This document shows, one piece after another, positions 10,520 to 20,010 of a DNA stretch of 20,010 nt. The notes beneath the pieces are model-generated. The model was given only the letters and a program-made list of their open reading frames with translations, did not search any database and was not told where the DNA came from. Each line of letters starts with the position of its first letter. Position 1 is the first letter of the stretch. The stretch is from Euprymna scolopes (taxonomy: Eukaryota > Mollusca > Cephalopoda > Sepiida > Sepiolidae). The stretch spans positions 23,396,247-23,416,256 of the forward strand of contig CM044518.1 in NCBI GenBank assembly GCA_024364805.1. The letters are read 5' to 3'. The translations under genes were made by a program, and so were the position numbers.

Positions 10520-10925
10520 ATATACATATATATATAAGTGAAAGTGTATGTGGGTGTGTCTGTGTACATTTCCTTACGCAATAACTCTGTCAATTTTAAG
10601 TCTATAGACTTGAAATTTGAAACACAGGCTACTGAGATTTAGGAAAATCTATGGGATCGGCTTCGGCCAGAAATTTGGCTTTTAAGAGGTCAAAGTTCAA
10701 CGATTTGGCCTATGAGAACACTACCAAACTCCTCCAACACTTTTGGGTCTAAACACTTGAAATTTTAGATAAAGGGTCCGTGGACATAGGTCTAACTTAA
10801 TAACTTGAGTTGAGCCCAAAACAATATATTTCAAGAGGGCATAATAGGGGTAAAATTTACAAAAAATGATTTTTTTGCTCAGCATACACCTCCAAACACC
10901 CGGACAACGCCGGGTATCCATGCTA
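10520..10925 (-). repeat. Right arm of the palindromic element
   Basis: Read on the minus strand, this arm starts TAGCATGGATACCCGGCG and follows the left arm through to GAAATGTACACAGACAC. It carries about 30 bases (around a GTTAGACCTATGTCC segment) absent from the left arm. Confidence 0.8.
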
Positions 10926-10929
10926 ATGG

Positions 10930-11040
<111 letters not shown>

Positions 11041-11611
11041 GGTAAAGGTAGAACGGTTTCTTCAGCTTTTAATTAGGTGGACGTTATTTTTTTATTTGTT
11101 TTATATTATCTCTGGTTGTGTACGTGTTTTTTTCCGTACGATTGTTCTTGTCCTTATGCAGGGTTTAACTGCAACAATTTATAACAGATGGTGCCGTAAT
11201 CAATTTAAACCTGGCAGTGTCGAAATTATTTCCATGTAAGATAATATTATATTCTGGTCATTGGGCATCATTTATAAAACGATCAATTGGTCACTAGTGT
11301 GTGACCGATCCACGCCTTCCCTAACTGTCTAATAAACATCCCTATGATAATGTGACGATAGGCCAGTCATTAAGGTCTGAGTATCTAGAGGAAAATCATG
11401 CCTGAGTTGTTGGATGTGGCTGGGCGGCTACTTCATTTTCTCAAGATGTGTTCTCTCTGGTGCCATTAGGGTTAGAACCTTCCTAGTCCTCAGGGCCTTT
11501 CGTTCTTTAATTCATACATTTATGGCAGAGATAAAAAACGACGCACGACTAAAAAAAACGCTCGAAATATATTAGGAATATAATTAACTAATTATTTTGG
11601 ACCATTTATAC
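11041..11611. other. No gene recognised
   Basis: A less A/T-rich stretch, for example around 11400-11510, without an open frame over 60 codons. The more mixed composition might mark an old repeat, but I could not match it to another part of the window or to a family. Confidence 0.35.
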
Positions 11612-11612
11612 A

Positions 11613-11656
<44 letters not shown>
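11612..11656. repeat. (TA)n microsatellite
   Basis: About 22 TA units with one ACA interruption near 11627-11629. Confidence 0.97.
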
Positions 11657-11659
<3 letters not shown>

Positions 11660-13149
11660 CATACAATTTACAGATCATACAATTGATGTTCACTATTACT
11701 TCTTGAAAAGTAACCAACATTTACTAGTGTGGAGAGAGAGCGAGTTTTCCCATCATTTACTTAGAGACAATATATGCGTTTCACCTCATGCTGTTCGGAC
11801 GGAAAAGCAAGAGAAAAGAAAGAGACTTATGTGATGCATTTCTGTGTATCCCTCCGCATACAGCTACATCACGGCCATATAGGGGAGGGGGATGCTATCA
11901 ATCACCAAGAACGGTGCACTGAGGTACAGTAACTCAGTGTCATATCACAAAATGTTTTTATGTACAGTTTTTCTTTTTCTTTTCAAAATTATAGTACGGG
12001 ACATTTACCAATGTTCGGATATGCACTGATTGAGACTAAATTTTAATGAGTTCATAACAGAAAATATTACTAATGTAATCTTCATATATATTTAATACGA
12101 AACGAAAGGAGATTAAACGGTTATCAGATATACACTATGATATAAAAGGGTAATTCAAATTATTCCATCATATTTTGAAAGAACAAAGATTAAAGATAAA
12201 ATATTAAACTAGAAACGAGGATTAGGGCTATTGATGAGACATCTTTAAAATAAAACGCACATACTGCTCAACTTCATGGGGATATGGAACCAAATTCTTA
12301 TGAATTAAAGTTCTTCACAATTAATAAGATATAAAATTGGACGGAACATTGAAATATATCAAATACAACATAGCAACACCAGGTAATTCAGCTAGTCTAT
12401 ATTATTTATAAAATTCTAAATGCTTATTTATTTATATCTGGTTGTATATATACAAATACACCTTTCAAACATAGCCATCGAATTGTAAAATTCTATTTTT
12501 TTACTCTGAAAAGTGTAAGTATTCAAATAGTCGTTATCTATATATGGTTCGTGACGAACAACGCCGAGTCATACAAAAACCCGAAAAAGAGTTTTGGCGC
12601 CGTTAATTGCAATTGTTGAAAATGTCACCTGCCCATGTCAACGGAATATAGAACTGTCTGTATACAGTGGCGGAAATATCTGTAAGTCTATGGGCAGGAC
12701 TTTTGGCGCAATGTATAACCCCTCTGACTTCCGCTCAGACGATTCCAGTTCGAATTCTTGCAAGTTCGTCATAATTTTACCATCAGTTAAGCTAGCGTTT
12801 ACTCATTTCTATTACCCTTAATTGGAGTATTTTTTGTTTTTTCAGTTATTTTGTTTTGTGCATATGTGAATTTCCTAAAGTCTGAGTTCATAGGGTAAGC
12901 GTTGATCGTAAAACGATGTTGAGTGTACTTGATGTTTAGTGTACTCGATTTTGTGTTTGACTCGGCATTTTGTGTGCCGACGCGGTGTTTATGCTAATAT
13001 TAATAAAACGCTAAAACTTTGTTTGTGCTGGTGGATCTAATTTTCTTGTTGAACTGTTTCCATTTTTCCTACTAGCTAATCATGAATAATTTAAACTAAA
13101 TTGCCCTATTCGTGTGAAGTCGTATCCCATCTCTATGAATCGTTTGTGT
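11657..13149. other. No gene recognised; several small hairpins
   Basis: A plus-strand open frame (12594-12821, 75 codons) gives a mixed, Ser- and Cys-containing peptide (with VENVTCPCQRNIELS) that I do not recognise; it starts inside TGGCGCCG and is probably chance. Short inverted repeats are visible: ACTGAG/CTCAGT around 11917-11940, ATCGT-AAA-ACGAT at 12905-12917, and TCGGCA/TGCCGA at 12962-12980. The phrase GTGTACT-GAT occurs twice near 12925-12950. An AATAAA lies near 13000. These could belong to an old repeat, but no boundary is clear. Confidence 0.35.
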
Positions 13150-13721
13150 AAATATTATAATCGTTATCCAGTCTTTTCTGTAAGGTATAATTCCATTTAC
13201 TTTAAATCTTTTAACTTCCTAACATACAAATAACTGTTCATTTCGGTGAGTTTTCGTTTGATACTAATCGGATTTTAGCATGCTTTAACAGAACAGTAAA
13301 TCAGTAAACTACTCCCGTGAAATGTGCAGCGATGCACCAGTACAGGCAACGTCAACTGATCTAATTTTTTTCTGACGTGTGATCGACTGTGTTTACTTAT
13401 ATCGTCTATATTGTTAATGGCTAATACACTTCTTCCCCGTGTGTGTTCATTACGTTTTATTACACTTTAATCCACATGTAAGCAAATTTATGAAGTGTTC
13501 CTGATTTAGGACAACAAAAATAAAGACGATCAATAGCATCCGTCTTTGCAAGCCAACAACCGCCGCGTTTGAGATAACCACTGTAATCAACCTTCGACTG
13601 TTTGCCTTTTCCTCCGACCTAACCTGTTATCTCTTTTTATACATTTCTCCTGTGTGATTTTTCGTCATTTCGCGTGAGTTCCACCAGAGCAATCCTTTTA
13701 AAACTATGGGCGCACTCTCGG

Positions 13722-13755
<34 letters not shown>

Positions 13756-13870
13756 GCACAACCTCACCCGACACACACGCGGTAAGACCTCTGTTCGTTT
13801 TGTCTGTTTTTCCCTTTCTTTAACTCCTTTCCTTCTGCTAACTTAAAACAACATCCTTCCCTTATCCCAT
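13150..13870 (-). repeat. Possible decayed LTR of the adjacent pol fossil
   Basis: This lies immediately downstream of the minus-strand pol fossil, where a 3' LTR would be expected. On the minus strand it shows a purine-rich stretch near 13800-13860, then a TATA-box-like TATAAAAAGAG (13631-13641). I could not find a second copy upstream of pol in this window, nor firm TG/CA ends, so the limits are guesses. It could equally be unrelated sequence. Confidence 0.25.
13724..13753. repeat. (CT)n microsatellite
   Basis: About 15 CT units, the only pure CT array in the window. It lies within the possible LTR region. Confidence 0.95.
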
Positions 13871-14029
13871 GATCACATTTCATAAGCCCTCATCATCTGT
13901 GGCGGTTGTCTTTCCCTTCTTGGTCTCTGAGGTGTCTCGCCATCCTCCCGCTGCACATCGCTTCCCACCCTTTCATTTTTTACTGCCCTGATATCAAGAA
14001 AATATCTAGGAACTCCATCTACCGCAATG

Positions 14030-15530
14030 TTGTTGCTAGTATTATTCCCGGTTTAGCGCGCTCTGCTCCACTGTGTGGTTCACCGCGCCCCTCGGGGCTT
14101 AACCCACACTCCATCACCGAGTTTGATGGTCCCTGTCCTCTCCGTCTCCTTGCTTGCCGGCTCAAGCCTAGGATGCCTCCAGAAGTATTTGAATATTTAC
14201 AGGTGTGAAACTGTCCCTTGCTGTAGCCCCGAGCTAGGCGACATGTTGTACCAATATACAGCTAGCTCAGGCAAGGTGGTCACTCTCTCTGCCACTGCCT
14301 TTATTGTCTGATGGGTTCTTTCTGCAATCCCGTTGTCACTTGATCTATAGGCAGCACCAATGGTTTAAGGGGCATTTCTTTAGACCATCTTCAACTGCTG
14401 CCGATCTAAAAAATAGTCCCATTGTCGGTTAGAAGCTCTACCACTAGACCGCGCTCCAGAAACACAACTTCAAGATCTGGTGCTATTTCACTGCCTGTTT
14501 CACCTCGCAACCCTTTCCATAGGGTAAAGGGTCCTGGGACACAGTCTATCACTCTTTTGTAAAGGCCACCTCTGTAAAGGGTGACAGCAACTGCGAGTCT
14601 TTCCCAGGTCCCAGTCACACCTAGTTCTCCAGCTTCATGCACCCTTGGAACAGGGTAAATTGACTGACACTTGTCATACGTCCTGACCGCTTGCTTCACT
14701 TATTCTTTGGGACACTCGAGTCAACTTTTCTCATCAGGTACAATGTCCTCTTTACCACCATATGGTTCATATTTAGCAACTCTCGCACTGCAGAGTTATA
14801 CAAATGAGTCACTACAGCAATAATTTTTTTTGTTGGCAAAAGCGAGTGATTTCACTCATATAAGAGCATTCGCGTTTTTTTTCTCTCAGAGGCAACCATG
14901 ATTACGCGCAGCTTCAAAGAAAACTCCTGCATCAGCCCAGCCATCATCCCGAGCCTGCGCTACACTAGCGTCTTTGCTGATCCTTCCGTTCTTATGATTT
15001 TGTCATGTGAAATCATCGATTTAAGCCAAGAACAGGCAGTGGTAGAGTCTGTTTTCATACAGATTCTGCGTAGTCCCTATTTTAAGGCCAGATTAACTCT
15101 TTTGGTAACTGCATTCAATTCTGCTACACTTATGTGGCTAGTATCATCCTCCTTCCGAAGCCAGGCCGCATCGTCTGCAACATCTCCATTCACATCCAAG
15201 ACAACTTCTGTTGCAATACTGCTTGCATCACACCACACGACTCCATCCCGTGTTCGCGGTACGCTCGACGCTCCCTGAATTGGGTCTTGCTTTTCCACTT
15301 CTTTAAGGGCCTCTCCAATCAAGGGGGACGGTCTTCCTCCCACTTTATCATCCCATTTTCTCCCTTCAGCATGCACTTGATGTAACTGCATGCTGGTCTA
15401 AGCCATCCAGTAATGGAGTAATTCCCTATCATACTGCCGAACATCGGGAAAAAGCTCCCGCTTGTTGAATTTGTTTTCCATTGGTGAATCTCATTTCCCC
15501 TTACCCTATTCCAGGATCAATTATTTCCGT
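14030..15530 (-). mobile_element. Broken LTR-retroelement pol remnant (RNase H and integrase)
   Basis: This is a fossil of the 3' part of a pol gene on the minus strand. From high to low coordinates the parts are: the end of the RT/connection region (about 15390-15490, with a GWLRPAC phrase); an RNase H domain (about 14950-15300, with WCDASS and the later AELNAV segment); a zinc-binding-like integrase start (about 14650-14850); an integrase core (about 14406-14640, with LLTDNGT); and an integrase C-terminal end (about 14030-14200, with VWVKP). RNase H before integrase fits the Ty3/gypsy or BEL/Pao order and excludes copia. I cannot choose between the two from memory. Gag, protease and most of RT are absent. 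The reading frame is broken in several places, so the copy is clearly dead and fairly old. Plus-strand open frames over the same bases are shadows. Confidence 0.85.
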
Positions 15531-16612
15531 TATTACGAAGTTACTTCAATTACGGAGATAATTCGACTACAAATACGATTAAATATAATTTTAAAATGGT
15601 ATACTATATTTTTTCTTGCTTCGGTAAAATATAATGAATAATCATCGAACAAAATAATGAATAATTAATGGAAAAATTTTGATAGAAAACACCCATGCTG
15701 TTGTAATTTTAATGAATTAATATTTATTCGTTGCAAATAACAACTGCTACCCAACAAAAATATATTTGTTATATGATTTCGTCTTTTTAAACTGTTTTAG
15801 TAGTTAGTTTTCTTTTAAATAAATAAATAGTAGCAAATAGATTTTTTCCTAAATGACGTCTGTTGAAATTTGATAAGGTCAGCCTTTACAAAACATTTCG
15901 GCACCTTTCGGCACTTTTCGACGATTTACGAGGGCATGGTTTTTAGTTTACATAAATACTAATTTAGCTATACAAATTCTACACTCAAAATAATTGTTTT
16001 TTTTTCATAGTTATCTTGGGTGTTTGAAATATATATTGTGCAGGGAGGCATAGTTAGTCGCAATGGTGGTAGTTTTAGATGTGGGAATCATGATCTAAAA
16101 AAATAATGCATTTGAATTTCGATTTAACAAATGCAAAACAACATATAAAGTGCATGGCAAAAGCACATTTTCACCATGTTCCTATCCAAAGAAAGTTATC
16201 ATATCAGCTGATACCATCTTAAAAAATACAATCCACATGTTTTTGTTAAAACATAAACATTTAATTTGGATTATTCAAACTACTATTTTAACCTTAGATA
16301 TGTTCTTCAAAACAACCAGAATCTTTCAAATGTGTGAATTTGAACGCGCATTATTCAGAGAAGTTGAACTTGGACCTTTTCCTTAATCTACAGACAATGA
16401 TCATAGCGCTTTTATCCTTTTAAGATGTACAGTAAACATTCCATGTCTAATAAAGAAAATAGATTTTTTGGTTTATTGTTATGTATTTATTACACTTGTC
16501 CTAATAAATTCTGTTTTATTATAATACATAATAAATATACACTTCCATTTCCAATATTTTAATTTACGCTGGTAAGAAAATATTACATAAGTTCTAAATG
16601 AACGCATAAGAA
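15531..16612. other. AT-rich stretch, no gene recognised
   Basis: A/T-rich DNA between the pol fossil and the LINE 3' end. A plus-strand frame (16150-16386, 78 codons) reads MHGKSTFSPCSYPKKV at its start and has no recognisable domain. A minus-strand frame at 16479-16703 begins in the LINE 3' tail and runs out into flanking DNA; it is not a gene. Confidence 0.4.
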
Positions 16613-16686
16613 CTTTTTTACGGAGTTTTTTTACATGGAGGTCACACTTATCAAGGCCCGGGGACAACTCAGGGATAAGTGTTATT
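16613..16686 (-). repeat. LINE 3' tail with terminal stem-loop
   Basis: On the minus strand this reads ACACTTATCCCTGAGTTG, then a CCCCGGGCCTTGATAAG segment, a GTGACCTCCATG part and an A-run. CTTATC pairs with GATAAG, with CCC/GGG able to extend the stem. 3' stem-loops are known recognition sites for some LINE reverse transcriptases. The same tail is seen at 2155-2216 and 4242-4305 on the plus strand. Confidence 0.7.
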
Positions 16687-17700
16687 GCGTGTAAAGTAAT
16701 CAATGAGATAGTACTGTAGTAATAATATAGTAATATTGGAGATTTGGTAGAGTCTTACGTAAGAGGGCGGCTTGCCAGGAATTTGTTTATGTTGGACTTG
16801 AAAACATCCAAGTTGTCGTCAGGTGGGAAACAGCCAAACAGAAGAGAGTTCCCAATTTCTGAGAAAGAAGCTCAGTTCATGGAATCTACGTTTGGATTTA
16901 GGCACAGTTTACGAGTGAGGGAAATTATTGACAATAGGGTCAGCCAGACCGTTGTTTCTCGTGAAAGATTGGCGAGGTGGGGACGAGAGATGGGAGCTCA
17001 GACGAGCAACTGCCATGGAAATAACGATAAAACAAAGGCAGGCTCGCAACGTCTTTTCTGTGGGAGAGAGGCTACAGGGAAGAGAAAAGGCCATCCCCCA
17101 CTAAGTTCCTAAGTATATTTTGTCAAGGCAGGATAGGCTGTGTTTAGCAGCTACTGCCCAGATGTGGCAGCAATACTCAATCCTTGGACGTACTTGGCTT
17201 TTATACAGGTAGAAAATTGCATCAATAATGAGATATCTTCTGCAGCGGTAGAAGAATCCCACAATTTCCCAGCGTCCTGGGCAACAGGATCAGGTCAGGA
17301 GTAAAGGTCCAACCCAGAAGCTTGTCAAAAAATGGAGCTTCATCAAGACGAGAGCCATCTATTTCATTTGATGCCAAATGGGAGTCAGAGCGTTGATGAT
17401 GTAAAGATAAAAGGTTGGTTTGGATGCATTAAAAGTAACCAGCTATCCCTTTCCACACTGTACCACGCTCTCAAGATCAGAGGAGAGAGAATTAGAGAGA
17501 ACTTTGTCATTTACGGTCTTTGATATGTTGCCATAGATGGTCGTGCCGTCAGCATAAATGTCAACGAATGATTTAAGTATGTGTTTTGGGAGACCATTGA
17601 TGTAGATCAGGAAGAGAGTTGGGCCCAGGATGGACCTCTGAGGGACTCTGTAGGCCTCTGATTTCTGCCCATCAACAACTACTCTTTTTTTCTTTGAATA
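16613..17700 (-). mobile_element. LINE fragment: end of reverse transcriptase, C-terminal region, 3' tail
   Basis: This is the 3' half of a jockey-like non-LTR retrotransposon. Its ORF2 protein would nick target DNA and reverse-transcribe its own RNA. The fragment begins near 17692 with KRVVVDGQKSEAYRV, then PQRSILGPTLFLIYING (motif B region) and FVDIYADGTT (motif C). The family consensus I recall has VPQGS and YADD, so one catalytic Asp is now Gly. About four residues before PQ also look deleted in frame. Further on are LVTFNASK, FFDKLLG, YLYKSQVRPRIEYCCHIWA, SLFYRYFHG-like and ADPIVNNFPHS segments of the C-terminal region, spread over several frames. Upstream similarity stops at 17700, so it is 5'-truncated. 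It cannot be active. Plus-strand frames at 16744-17112 and 17332-17523 are shadows. Confidence 0.9.
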
Positions 17701-18099
17701 CATTAGTTTTACTGTGAGTGGCCTAGGAATATATTCAGATGAAGGTACTTTCTACAGATAGAAGCGAAATCATTAAAGGTCCGATATGATTATATTCAAC
17801 AGTCCATTTAATCTAAATGAAACTCGGGTAATGGGGCCGTACATAAGTTATGGGGGGGGTACGTGGTAAAAGTATCCGAGGGAAGGTCTCGAAATTATGT
17901 GCATACTATCCTGACCACCCGTCATTACCGGGATGTCGGAATGAAATAGTACGCTCATATATGCAAATATCAGTGCAGTAGAAATGTAAATAAGATTTAT
18001 GTTGACAGCAGAAATTACGAAGGAGTGCGAATGTAACGGGTAGAATTTGCTGCAAAATACTTAACAATGAGTTAAGTTTTTTCAGATGCTGACGAAATT
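17701..18099. other. Unique-looking spacer between LINE pieces
   Basis: No LINE coding similarity continues upstream of 17700, and no gene was recognised. A G-run occurs near 17850. This spacer separates the minus-strand LINE half from the microsatellite and the plus-strand LINE piece. Confidence 0.4.
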
Positions 18100-18195
18100 A
18101 TCTAAAGTCTATATATATAGACACACAAATATAAATATATATATATGTATATATATACATACCTATATATATGTGTGTGTATATATATGTGTGTG

Positions 18196-18272
<77 letters not shown>
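18100..18272. repeat. Compound (TA)n/(TG)n microsatellite
   Basis: About 170 bases mixing TATA, ACAC/GTGT and ATGTATA units, ending in a pure TA run of about 60 bases. All four Tyr-Ile-rich open frames over it (both strands) are repeat translations. Confidence 0.97.
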
Positions 18273-18274
<2 letters not shown>

Positions 18275-18695
18275 GAACTTTTTCTGTTTCTATGCCTATA
18301 CTTGTGGCCACGTCAATAGTAAGGGGGCTGGAGGTAAACGTTTCATCTGGGCTGACGTTACCCGCCTGATAGTCAGTGACCCGAAACTTTGTTAACCACT
18401 AAGGAGGCTGTCCTATCAGCAGGTGTAAAGTAGTAGGGGCTGCTGTATTGCCATTTTGTGAATGCATTCTGGACCATGCAGTAGTTTCTGGCGGGGCCTC
18501 TCGATGCCATACTAGTGGGTAATTGTTACGGCTTTACCTTATCATCCGCTACAAAAATGTCCTCTGTTTCTCTCTCTTACTTTCCCTCTCTCTCCTACTC
18601 TAACCAATCTTAGATAACCAAGTCCGTCGACGTGTTCCTTAACCCCCAAAACTCAACATGAAATATCTAAAAAAAACAAAAAAAAACAAACACGA
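18273..18695 (+). mobile_element. Possible LINE 5' untranslated region
   Basis: This segment is less A/T-rich than its surroundings and directly precedes the endonuclease part of a LINE on the same strand. It ends in a pyrimidine-rich stretch (18558-18600) and an A-rich stretch (18660-18690). It has no domain-bearing frame. Assignment as 5' UTR rests only on position and composition; it could be unrelated sequence. Confidence 0.4.
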
Positions 18696-19620
18696 ATGAA
18701 CCTAGACTCCCATCCTCCAATGTAGACCCCTATTACCATGTCTCCTTCTCCAACATCAGGGGTCTATGTTCCAACCTTCCAGACGGTGAACCCTAATTAC
18801 AGGAGACGAAACCGGACTTACTTTTTCTAAGCGAAAATGGCATAGGGTAGACCATTTCCCTCGATGAGTTTATAATAAAAGGATACTCTAACTTAACATC
18901 TAAATCTCACCCCAAAGATCGCTATTTGCATAGAATATGCGCCCACCTTAAAGATGGCTTCACGTGCGGTAGAGATATCTCAAGAGAAGGCCCTAATTTA
19001 CCTTAAATATGATTCAGGGTTGCACTTGCTTACATCGCCGCATTCATATTTGCTCTCTATCACCTCACAAAAGCGAGGTTACTGTCCTTAAGAGTATATC
19101 TGAGAAAATTGACCTAATCCTGTCTGCTCATCCTTCGTCTACCATTCACATTTGCGGTGACATCAATGTTCATAAGGTTGAATGGTTGACCCACTCAAAT
19201 AGGACAGATGGTGAGGGGAGGTTCTGTCAATTTTTCCATTGCATATGACCTCACTCAGATTGTTCACGAACCCACCCGTGTGTGCGATACTACTGGTCGG
19301 TATGCAAGTCTTCTAGACCTTTTTCTCACAACTTCCCCTGAGTTATGTTCATGTTCCCTTCTATCTCCCCTGGGATCCTTCGATCACACAGCTGTATCAG
19401 TTAAGATTAAAATGAAATACAATAAGTCTTCAGATGTACTTCTCCACCGAACTGTATATCGATACTCTATGACTGACTGAGATAGCTTCCGTACATTTAT
19501 ATCTTATCTACCTCCCTGGCCAATCCTAGAGTTGAAGCTCTTTCATAGTTTTATTCTTCTTTGGACAAAATATGAATTGTGTTTGTTCCTGACCACCGTA
19601 ATAGGGCTAGTACCATATAT
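18696..19620 (+). mobile_element. LINE fragment: AP endonuclease domain
   Basis: This is the N-terminal part of a jockey-like LINE ORF2, whose APE-type endonuclease nicks target DNA to prime reverse transcription. It may start at an ATG at 18696 (MNLDSHPP). Recognisable segments in order: VSFSNIRGL (about 18740-18770), KPDLLFLSEN, ICAHLKDG, LSEKIDLILSAHPSS-like, IHICGDINVHKVEWL (consensus GDFN; about 19145-19190), DLTQIVHEPTRV, LLDLFLTTSPE, LLSPLGSFDHTAVSV (the terminal (S)DH motif), then HRTVYRYSMTD and a decayed continuation to about 19620. It is broken: the frame changes near 19063 and again near 19230, with stops near 18790, 18848, 18998 and after YSMTD at 19480. No RT domain follows. It is dead, and its relation to the minus-strand 3' half at 16613-17700 is open. 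Confidence 0.88.
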
Positions 19621-19965
19621 ATACAATGCAACTTTCCCGGTTATTGCCTTCCTCAACATTACATATATTCTTATTATGTTAACATACAAATAGATAGAAG
19701 AATTTAGGCATTTAACAAGATCATTGGTTTGACTATGAGTTGCCCAGAATGAGAAAGCAATCCGAATGAGAACTGTTATATTTTAGCTCTGTGTTGATTA
19801 TTGGTTTGTTTTTTCTTCATATGGAGAAATATGAAAAAGAAAAATAGCATTAAGGAATTTGTTTTACTTTCCGATTTCTTGGATTAATATTGTTTCCCGC
19901 GGTGTTCATATTCCTTTAGTCGCTAGCTAGAGATCACTATACATAAACATCTTACCCAAACATAC
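19621..19965. other. AT-rich stretch, no gene recognised
   Basis: Sequence right of the LINE endonuclease fragment. No RT-domain similarity and no open frame over 60 codons were seen. Confidence 0.4.
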
Positions 19966-20010
19966 ATACCCACACGCATATATATATATATGTATATATA
20001 CATATATATA
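19966..20010. repeat. CA/TA microsatellite at window edge
   Basis: ACATACATACC and CACACGCA units pass into TATATA/TGTATA/CATATA repeats that run off the end of the window. Confidence 0.9.

Larger units (their letters stand above)
10064..10925. mobile_element. Palindromic foldback-like element between TA arrays
   Basis: The left arm (about 10064-10440) and the reverse complement of the right arm (about 10520-10925) are copies of each other. Both start TAGCATGG, then have a GC-rich CCCGGCGTTG-CCGG block and TTTGGAGGTGTATG. Both then share TTTTACCCCTATT, GGGCTCAACT, AAAATTTCAAGT-TTTAGACC, TTTCTGGCC, AAAATTGACAGAGTTATTG and GGAAATGTACACAGA. The arms differ at very roughly a quarter of positions by eye, and the right arm has about 30 extra bases. 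The centre is CA/TA-rich simple sequence. Two minus-strand open frames here only translate the arm and the central CATA repeats. No transposase is encoded. It may be a non-autonomous foldback or MITE-like element, or two head-to-head copies of one shorter repeat inserted in TA arrays. Confidence 0.8.

Noticed and set aside
10207-10593. Minus-strand open frames of 128 and 83 codons
   Set aside because: They translate the left arm and central CATA repeats of the palindromic element; no conserved protein is evident.
12735-12765. GTTCGAATTC resembling a tRNA box B
   Set aside because: No convincing box A at the right distance and no cloverleaf; probably chance.
12594-12821. Plus-strand open frame, and TGGCGCCG as a possible primer-binding site
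   Set aside because: The peptide is not recognised. The TGG-start site is on the opposite strand from the nearby pol fossil and no LTR end is visible to its left.
13906-14311. Plus-strand open frames of 100 and 78 codons
   Set aside because: They lie opposite the integrase C-terminal region of the minus-strand pol fossil and are shadows.
16744-17112. Plus-strand open frame of 122 codons
   Set aside because: It is the antisense of the LINE C-terminal region; the minus strand shows the family similarity.
18086-18395. Four overlapping Tyr-Ile-rich open frames on both strands
   Set aside because: Translations of the TA/TG microsatellite, not genes.

Overview
The window looks like non-coding, repeat-rich DNA from an animal, most likely a mollusc and plausibly a cephalopod such as an octopus. 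This rests on three things: the AT-rich composition, long (TA)n and (TA/CA)n arrays, and fragments of a jockey-like LINE whose protein resembles, from memory, a family common in cephalopod genomes. No database search was possible, so the organism is an inference. I see no convincing host exon, tRNA, rRNA or CRISPR array. The longer open frames are microsatellite translations, chance frames, or frames inside repeats.

Left third (1-7400): AT-rich unique-looking sequence carries several low-copy repeats. There is a pair of direct repeats (815-899 and 997-1085), an inverted pair about 1.3 kb apart (1304-1410 and 2631-2745), and two copies of a short tail (2155-2216 and 4242-4305). That tail matches the 3' end of the LINE fragment at 16.6 kb. 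There are two (TA)n arrays, a pyrimidine tract, and a 42-bp minisatellite at 7064-7360.

Middle (7400-13150): about 1.3 kb of A/T-rich sequence (8380-9700) may be a very decayed tandem repeat. It is followed by the most striking structure in the window, a palindromic element of about 860 bp (10064-10925). Its two arms of roughly 390 bp are inverted copies of each other, and the whole sits between two long (TA)n arrays. Another TA array lies at 11.6 kb.

Right third (13150-20010): a broken 3' pol segment of an LTR retroelement lies on the minus strand (about 14030-15530), with a possible decayed LTR on its downstream side. Next is a LINE 3' half on the minus strand (16613-17700: end of the RT domain, C-terminal region and 3' tail). 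After a TA/CA microsatellite comes a LINE 5' part on the plus strand (possible 5' UTR, then the AP endonuclease domain, about 18700-19620). The two LINE pieces could come from one inverted insertion or from two separate insertions. Nothing here forms a working gene set: the window is a record of old transposon insertions and simple-repeat growth.
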